In this document: positions 59,112 through 64,000 of the stretch, one piece after another | Layout of the letters: every line of letters starts with the position of its first letter | Position numbering within the stretch: the stretch's first letter is position 1 | Assembly: GCA_903929755.1 (NCBI GenBank) | Contig: CAIYVZ010000052.1 | Span: forward strand, 1 to 64,000 | DNA: 64,000 bases | Direction of reading: 5' to 3' | Source: an uncultured Acidobacteriia bacterium | GTDB taxonomy: Bacteria > Acidobacteriota > Terriglobia > Bryobacterales > Bryobacteraceae | Notes under the pieces: model-generated | Databases searched by the model: none | What the model was told of the DNA's origin: nothing | Seen by the model: only the letters and a program-made list of their open reading frames with translations | Translations under genes and position numbers: made by a program

Positions 59112-60478
59112 AGTCCCTGAGAAATGCCTTTTCTAATAAAGCACTAGACCGCCGCACCCTGCTGCGTGGTCTCGGCGCCACCCTGGCGCTCCCGTTCCTT
59201 GATTCCATGGTTCCGGCCATCGCGGCCACCACCCAGGCTGCCTCAAAAGCTCCTGTGCGTATGGCGTTCTGCTATGTGCCGAACGGTATTATTCCCAAGG
59301 ACTGGCTCCCGACGACCACTGGCCGCGGCTTTGAATTCACGCCTACCCTGAAGCCTCTCGAAGCGTATCGCGAGGACATGCTGGTGCTCAGTAATCTGGC
59401 GCAGATTAACGGCCGCGCTCTGGGCGATGGCGCCGGGGACCACGCCCGCGCCGGGGCCACCTGGCTGACCGGCGCTCACCCCAAAAAGACCGAAGGCGCG
59501 GACATCCACGCCGGTATCTCTGCCGACCAGGTAGCGGCCCGCCTCCACGAAAAAGAAACCCAGTTCGGCTCGCTCGAGCTGGGGCTTGAAGAGCCCTATC
59601 TCGCCGGCGGTTGCGACTCCGGCTATAGCTGCGCCTACACCAACACGCTCTCCTGGCGTGGTCCCACCACCCCGAATCCGGTTGAAATCAGCCCCCGCGC
59701 CATCTTCGAACGCCTCTTCGGCGATGGTGAAACCACCGATCCCGCTGCCCGCCTGAAGCGTATGGCGCAGGACCGCAGCGTCCTCGACTTTGTCCGCGGC
59801 GACGCCTCTCGTCTCGCGACCGGGCTTGGCGCGCGTGACAAGAGCAAGCTCGACGAGTATCTCGAAGCCATTCGCGACATCGAACGCCGCATCCAGAAGG
59901 CCGAACAGCAGTCCGCCACCATCAAAATGCCGGTAATGGAACGTCCGGTCGGAATTCCAGAGTCCTTTGAAGAACACGCCAAAATCATGGCCGATCTCAT
60001 GGTCATCGCATTCCAGACCGACATGACCCGCGTCATCACTTTCATGATGGCTCGCGAAGGCTCCAACCGCAGCTACCGCGAAATCGGGATCTCCGACGGT
60101 CACCACTCCGTCACGCACCACCAGAACGATCCCGAAAAGATTGCCAAGACCCAGAAGATCAACGAGCACCACGTGAAGAGCTTCGCGTACCTCGTGAAGC
60201 GCATGAAGGAGACGCAGGACGGCGATGCCAGCCTGCTTGACCGCACGCTGCTCCTCTACGGCTCCAGCATCCGCGAAGGCAACGTCCACGACCACCACGA
60301 TCTTCCCCTCGTGCTTGTCGGCGGAAAGGCCATCGGTATCAAGGGCGGGCGTCACATCCGGTATAAGGAAGAGACCCCGATGAACAACCTGCTCATCACG
60401 ATGCTCGACAAGTCCGGTGTTGCTGTCGAAAAGCTCGGCGACGCAAACGGTAAGGTCGATCAGTTGAGCGAGGTCTAA
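59108..60478 (+). CDS. DUF1552 exported protein, partner of the DUF1592 cytochrome
   Basis: A 456-residue protein with a twin-arginine-like start (LDRRTLLRGLGATLALPFLDSM), typical of DUF1552 proteins. It has FCYVPNGIIPKDWLP, DHARAGATWLTGAHPKKTEGADIHAGISADQVAA, and DLPLVLVGGKAIGIKGGRHI; this sulfatase/phosphatase-superfamily-like pattern has metal-binding D/H residues in GDHARA and SDGHHSVTHHQND. It always accompanies DUF1592 cytochromes. A Tat signal would fit a folded protein with a cofactor. Coupled by a 4-base overlap with the cytochrome and by 3 bases to the ankyrin gene. Confidence 0.88.
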   Translation: MKSLRNAFSNKALDRRTLLRGLGATLALPFLDSMVPAIAATTQAASKAPVRMAFCYVPNGIIPKDWLPTTTGRGFEFTPTLKPLEAYREDMLVLSNLAQINGRALGDGAGDHARAGATWLTGAHPKKTEGADIHAGISADQVAARLHEKETQFGSLELGLEEPYLAGGCDSGYSCAYTNTLSWRGPTTPNPVEISPRAIFERLFGDGETTDPAARLKRMAQDRSVLDFVRGDASRLATGLGARDKSKLDEYLEAIRDIERRIQKAEQQSATIKMPVMERPVGIPESFEEHAKIMADLMVIAFQTDMTRVITFMMAREGSNRSYREIGISDGHHSVTHHQNDPEKIAKTQKINEHHVKSFAYLVKRMKETQDGDASLLDRTLLLYGSSIREGNVHDHHDLPLVLVGGKAIGIKGGRHIRYKEETPMNNLLITMLDKSGVAVEKLGDANGKVDQLSEV

Positions 60479-60481
60479 ACC

Positions 60482-61837
60482 ATGAAGAAAGTTGTCCTGG
60501 CAGTAACCGTGGCTGGTTTGCTCGGTGGGATCATTCCGGCTGCGGCGTCAGAGTTGCGGCTGGTGGATGCCATCCGCGATCAGAACCGCAAGGCCGTTCT
60601 CGCTCTCATCAACAGCAAGGCCGATGTCAACGCCCCCCAGCCCGACGGCTCCACGCCTCTCGCCTGGGCGGCGCATGAGGATGACACTACTGTCGTCGCC
60701 GCTCTTCTCAAGGCGGGGGCGAAGGCGAATGTCGCTGATGAATACGGCGAAACTCCTCTCACCCAGGCCTGTGCCAACGGCAACGCTGGAATTGTGAAGC
60801 AGCTTCTGGATGCCGGTGCCGACGCCAATGCGGTTCGCTGGAACGGCGAATCGGCTCTGATGATCGCAGCTGGTTCCGGTAACCCGGAAGCCCTGAGGCA
60901 GCTCATCAGTCACGGCGCCAAAGTCGAAGCCACCGAAACCGTCAAGGGGCAGACGCCCCTGATGTGGGCAGTTGCTCATGGTCATTCTGAAGCCGTTGAG
61001 GTCCTGATCAAAGCGGGCGCGAAAGTGAATGCCCTGTCTAAATCGGGATTCTCACCTCTTGTTTTCGCTTCCATCCAGGGCAATCAGAAATCAGCCGAAG
61101 CTCTTATCGCCGCTGGTGCCGAAGTCAATTATGCGGTGCCAGCTGGCCTCAGCCCCCTCCTGGTTGCCGTCACCGCGAAGAAGAACGCGGTAGCGGACGT
61201 CCTGGTCGCCCACGGCGCCGACGTGAAAGCGAAGGACCGTACCGGCAACACTGCTCTTCATATCGCGGCACAGTTGGGGGATGTCAATCTTTCCAAGGCT
61301 CTCGTCGCCAAGGGGGCGGATGTCAACGCGAAGACCAATAAACAGCAGGCGGCGGGTGGCCGTGGCGGCGGTGGTGGCTTTTTCCGCGGACCCTCCGGCG
61401 AACAAACTCCCCTCATGCTGGCTGCGCGCGCCAATCATGCCGATGTTATGAAGGCTCTCGTCGCGGCCGGTGCGGACGCCAAAATTCGCGCCCAGGACGG
61501 CAGTACGCTGCTCATGGCTGCGGCGAACAGCGGTCATCTTGACCCGGTTGCCTACGCCTGGGAACTTGATCCCGGTGCCATCAAGGCGCAGACCGACACC
61601 AAATCCGAAGTGATGCACGCCTCCGTGAGCGGATCGCTGCAAGTCTCCACTCAGGACGAGGTGTGCAAGGTGGTGAAGTTCCTCGCCGACAAAGGCGCGG
61701 ATCTGGATCCCCTCGACGCTAACGGCCGCACGCCCATCATGATCGCCAACGTTTTGCCTATTGATAAGGCTGTAGAGCTGATCACCGGCCTGATCAAGGC
61801 TTCCGGGGCCGAACCAAAAGTCAAGACTACTCGTTAA
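60482..61837 (+). CDS. Exported ankyrin-repeat protein, third member of the cassette
   Basis: A 451-residue protein with a signal peptide (MKKVVLAVTVAGLLGGIIPAAAS). About nine to ten ankyrin repeats follow (DGSTPLAWAAHEDDTTVVAALLKAGA, NGESALMIAAGSGNPEALRQLISHGA and others), with a short Gly-rich insert (GGRGGGGGFF, about 300-310). Ankyrin proteins are usually cytoplasmic; here a periplasmic scaffold for the cytochrome/DUF1552 pair is likely. The start is 3 bases after the DUF1552 stop. A small hairpin AACCC-TTC-GGGTT followed by TT (61836-61850) sits on the stop codon and may partly end the transcript. Confidence 0.9.
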   Translation: MKKVVLAVTVAGLLGGIIPAAASELRLVDAIRDQNRKAVLALINSKADVNAPQPDGSTPLAWAAHEDDTTVVAALLKAGAKANVADEYGETPLTQACANGNAGIVKQLLDAGADANAVRWNGESALMIAAGSGNPEALRQLISHGAKVEATETVKGQTPLMWAVAHGHSEAVEVLIKAGAKVNALSKSGFSPLVFASIQGNQKSAEALIAAGAEVNYAVPAGLSPLLVAVTAKKNAVADVLVAHGADVKAKDRTGNTALHIAAQLGDVNLSKALVAKGADVNAKTNKQQAAGGRGGGGGFFRGPSGEQTPLMLAARANHADVMKALVAAGADAKIRAQDGSTLLMAAANSGHLDPVAYAWELDPGAIKAQTDTKSEVMHASVSGSLQVSTQDEVCKVVKFLADKGADLDPLDANGRTPIMIANVLPIDKAVELITGLIKASGAEPKVKTTR

Positions 61838-61851
61838 CCCTTCGGGTTTTC

Positions 61852-62670
61852 ATGCCCGACATGCACGCCAAATTCGAACGCTTCCGCCAACTCCACCAGT
61901 TGCCGGAAGCGTTTGTCATTCCAAACCCCTGGGACGCCGGCTCCGCCCGGATTCTCACTGCCCTGGGCTTCGCAGCCCTCGCCACCACCAGCGCGGGGCT
62001 GGCTTTCTCGTTGGGGTGCCGCGACGGAGCCAACCAGGTTTCCCGCGAACACGTTCTCGCGAATGCCCGGGCCATCGTGGATGCGACCCACCTCCCCGTC
62101 TCCGCCGACCTTGAAAGCGGGTATGCCCCCCACGCCGCAGGGTGCGCCGAAACCATTCGGCTAGCCTCCGGCACCGGTCTGGTTGGCGGCTCCATCGAAG
62201 ACACAACGGGCAATCCGGTTACCCCGATCCGGGATTTCTCAGAAGCCGTAGATCGCGTGGCGGCTGCCGCCGAAGCTGCGCACAAACTTCCATTTCTGCT
62301 CACCGCCCGAGCTGAGAACTTCCTCTGGGGCCGTCCCGACCTGGACGACACCATCCGCCGGCTCCAGGCCTTTTTCGCCGCCGGGGCCCACGTTCTCTAT
62401 GCCCCAGGGCTGCCGTCCCTCGAAGCGATCCGTACCGTCTGTGCGTCGGTCGATAAGCCGGTCAACGTCGTTATGGGACTCAACGGCCCCACCTGGTCGG
62501 TTGCCGACCTGTCCACTGCGGGAGTAAAACGCATCAGCGTAGGCGGATCATTGGCGCGCGCTGCTCTCGGCGCGCTGGTTCGAGCCGCCCGCGAAGTAAA
62601 AGATGATGGCACATTTACTTATGCCGCCGAAGCGATCTCCCACGCAGACGCCACCAGTTTTATGGGCTAA
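61852..62670 (+). CDS. Isocitrate lyase/PEP mutase family protein
   Basis: A 272-residue TIM-barrel enzyme: VIPNPWDAGSARILTALGF, SADLESGY, GGSIEDTTGNP and LTARAENFLWG with the Mg-binding and phosphonate-like residues. The isocitrate-lyase KKCGH motif is absent, so a PEP mutase, oxaloacetase or C-P bond type function is more likely, and the specific substrate is unknown. It is cytoplasmic, 14 bases downstream of the ankyrin gene, perhaps by chance. Confidence 0.85.
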   Translation: MPDMHAKFERFRQLHQLPEAFVIPNPWDAGSARILTALGFAALATTSAGLAFSLGCRDGANQVSREHVLANARAIVDATHLPVSADLESGYAPHAAGCAETIRLASGTGLVGGSIEDTTGNPVTPIRDFSEAVDRVAAAAEAAHKLPFLLTARAENFLWGRPDLDDTIRRLQAFFAAGAHVLYAPGLPSLEAIRTVCASVDKPVNVVMGLNGPTWSVADLSTAGVKRISVGGSLARAALGALVRAAREVKDDGTFTYAAEAISHADATSFMG

Positions 62671-62756
62671 TCGAGTGAGCAGCCAATCGGCCGCTGATTC
62701 GCGGCCCGTACCAGTGTTTTGCGGAGGGCCTTGCCGCAAGCCTCCGGGCCACCTGT

Positions 62757-64000
62757 TCAACTCCTTCCGGATACGTATTGGGCTTTTTCACCTGCCGCCA
62801 CAGACGAAATCTCGTTTCTGAGTTCGGGAGTTGGTCCACTTCTCACTTTGCCCGGATCTCCCGTTTCGGTTAAGCTTGCCATGCACGCCACAATGGCGGG
62901 ATCAAAATCCGCCCCGGCGCGAGCTTTCATATTCAGAATGGCTCGCTCGTGCCCCATCCCTTTGCGGTACGGTCGATCGCTGGTCATCCCATCATATGCA
63001 TCCGCGACATGAATGATTCGAGCCTCCAGCGGGACACACTCCCCGCGCAGGCCATACGGATACCCTGTCCCATCCCAATTCTCATGGTGCAGTTCCACCG
63101 CATCCAGCCACCCGGAAAACCCCGGCACCTTCTCCAGAATGCGGCGCCCGATCTGCGGATGCTGCCGGATCATCGCCATTTCGGCCTGGCTCCGGTTGCC
63201 GGGCTTGAGTAGTACCGTATCGGAGATCCCCACTTTGCCGATGTCATGGAGCAAAGCGCCCATCCGGATCCGCTCCACCTCTTTATCGACCAGCCCCAGC
63301 TTAACCGAAAGCCTGCCGGCCAGTTCGCTCACCCGCTGGCTGTGCCCCGCTGTGTATCGGTCTCTCGAATCCAGAGCCCTCGCCAGCGTCCCCACAAATT
63401 GCAGATACGAGCCTTCCAACTTGTCCCGAGCCTCCGACGTTGCTGCGGCAGCCTGGTTGAGACTCCGGGTGAGTTCATCCAGTTCCAGAATTCCGGACCC
63501 GCGAAGTGGCACCGCGGAAATCTGCCCGGACTGTTCCGCCTGCTGCAAATATTTAACCAGTGCCAAAATCGGTCGCACGATAGACCGCGAACTCAGGATC
63601 CCGCAGAAGACTGCCATCAGCGCCGCGACTGCGAACACATACACAAACACCCAGCGCAGCCCCGACGTGACCGGCAGTGTCACAACATCGGCGTTCTGCA
63701 GGCTCACCACCCGGTAGCCACCACCATTTCCAGCAAAAGGCAGCGACACGAAGTTACTGTTCCCAATCCGCACGTCGCACTCATTCGGTCCCGTACAATG
63801 TTTCAGCGCCGCGCCCGCCGCCTCCGGCGTCACTCCGGGAACATTCGACCGAAGAACCCTTCCGTCTTGCAGTAACACTGCACCGGTAGTATTTTGCGGC
63901 AGTTCAAACACATCCCCCACAATCAGTGTCGCCACAGTTTCCCCGCCCAGTTCCACCGGAACCCGGCGTATCTTGTAGACCTCACGGCCCACAGGCAGAA
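62757..64000 (-). CDS. HD-GYP cyclic-di-GMP phosphodiesterase-like protein, cut by the right edge
   Basis: At least 411 residues; the N-terminus continues beyond the window because the frame stays open to base 64000. It has a periplasmic part, one visible TM helix (WVFVYVFAVAALMAVFCGIL, about 113-132), a HAMP-like linker (SRSIVRPILALVKYLQQAEQ), and an HD-GYP domain (about 190-370). The metal-binding HD is in LLHDIGKVG, and HHENWDGTGYP carries the GYP motif. Such proteins degrade c-di-GMP. A dCACHE-type sensor is probable upstream but mostly out of view. Confidence 0.9.
   Translation of the reverse strand, partial: LPVGREVYKIRRVPVELGGETVATLIVGDVFELPQNTTGAVLLQDGRVLRSNVPGVTPEAAGAALKHCTGPNECDVRIGNSNFVSLPFAGNGGGYRVVSLQNADVVTLPVTSGLRWVFVYVFAVAALMAVFCGILSSRSIVRPILALVKYLQQAEQSGQISAVPLRGSGILELDELTRSLNQAAAATSEARDKLEGSYLQFVGTLARALDSRDRYTAGHSQRVSELAGRLSVKLGLVDKEVERIRMGALLHDIGKVGISDTVLLKPGNRSQAEMAMIRQHPQIGRRILEKVPGFSGWLDAVELHHENWDGTGYPYGLRGECVPLEARIIHVADAYDGMTSDRPYRKGMGHERAILNMKARAGADFDPAIVACMASLTETGDPGKVRSGPTPELRNEISSVAAGEKAQYVSGRS

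Noticed and set aside
59243-60355. 370-residue minus-strand open frame
   Set aside because: Antisense to the DUF1552 gene, which has conserved motifs and coupling with neighbours.
1-64000. CRISPR array or phage-integrase module
   Set aside because: No regularly spaced repeats of 23-37 bases, no cas genes, no integrase and no phage structural genes were found. The short tandem repeats at 13002 and 36178 lack spacers.

Overview
The window looks like a chromosomal segment of an Acidobacteriota bacterium, most likely of the Solibacter/Bryobacter type. This is inferred from gene content: DUF1592/DUF1552/exported-ankyrin cassette, several PQQ-type quinoproteins with c-type cytochromes, exported M28/M20/M48 peptidases, HpnE, a PEP-CTERM protein and high-GC coding sequence. 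No rRNA, tRNA, CRISPR array or phage structural gene was seen, so taxonomy is not proven.

Layout. 1-1.0 kb: a possible gene fragment at the left edge and an AbiV/HEPN-like protein. 1.2-8.3 kb (minus): RND efflux adaptor and permease, an exported DUF1080-like protein and a FUSC exporter. 8.3-12.9 kb (plus): an exported quinoprotein with a fused cytochrome c domain, two paralogous 140-residue cytochromes c and a CxxCH protein between them. 13.0-16.2 kb (minus): the housekeeping run ffh-rpsP-khpA-rimM-trmD. 16.2-19.3 kb: a scarred region with a possible group II intron remnant, an M28 lipoprotein peptidase, a cysteine synthase pseudogene and a transposase-like fragment. 19.3-21.7 kb: a diheme cytochrome c coupled to a methanol-dehydrogenase-like quinoprotein. 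21.7-26.6 kb: YdcF, a small membrane protein, a CDP-alcohol phosphatidyltransferase, a DUF2157/DUF4824 pair and a PEP-CTERM protein. 26.8-30.4 kb (minus): a LytS/LytR-type two-component pair with LiaF-like membrane proteins and an exported SRPBCC-like protein. 30.5-31.1 kb: Smr and DUF465 proteins.

31.2-41.6 kb (minus) is a tightly packed surface-polysaccharide operon: three GT4 glycosyltransferases, a DUF3108 protein, a glycosyltransferase-methyltransferase fusion, an ABC-2 permease with an N-terminal beta-sandwich-like domain, a membrane-embedded spermidine-synthase-like protein and a GNAT acetyltransferase. Most junctions are 4-base ATGA overlaps, and one appears to be a CTGA overlap that implies a CTG start. 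41.6-53.1 kb is mixed: cupin, esterase, Dph6-like ATPase, a DUF1648/GntR pair with a clear palindromic operator, HpnE, an EEP nuclease, a DUF4412-like protein, an M48 peptidase and a CHASE2 adenylate cyclase that probably starts at ATT.

53.1-62.7 kb: M20 peptidase, PmoA-like (DUF6807) protein, an exported D-2-hydroxyacid dehydrogenase, then the DUF1592 cytochrome - DUF1552 - exported ankyrin cassette and a PEP-mutase-family enzyme. The window ends inside an HD-GYP signalling protein. The dominant theme is exported redox and hydrolytic proteins of largely unknown substrate. The DUF1592-DUF1552-ankyrin cassette and the 8.9-12.9 kb cytochrome locus are the best candidates for an uncharacterised system.
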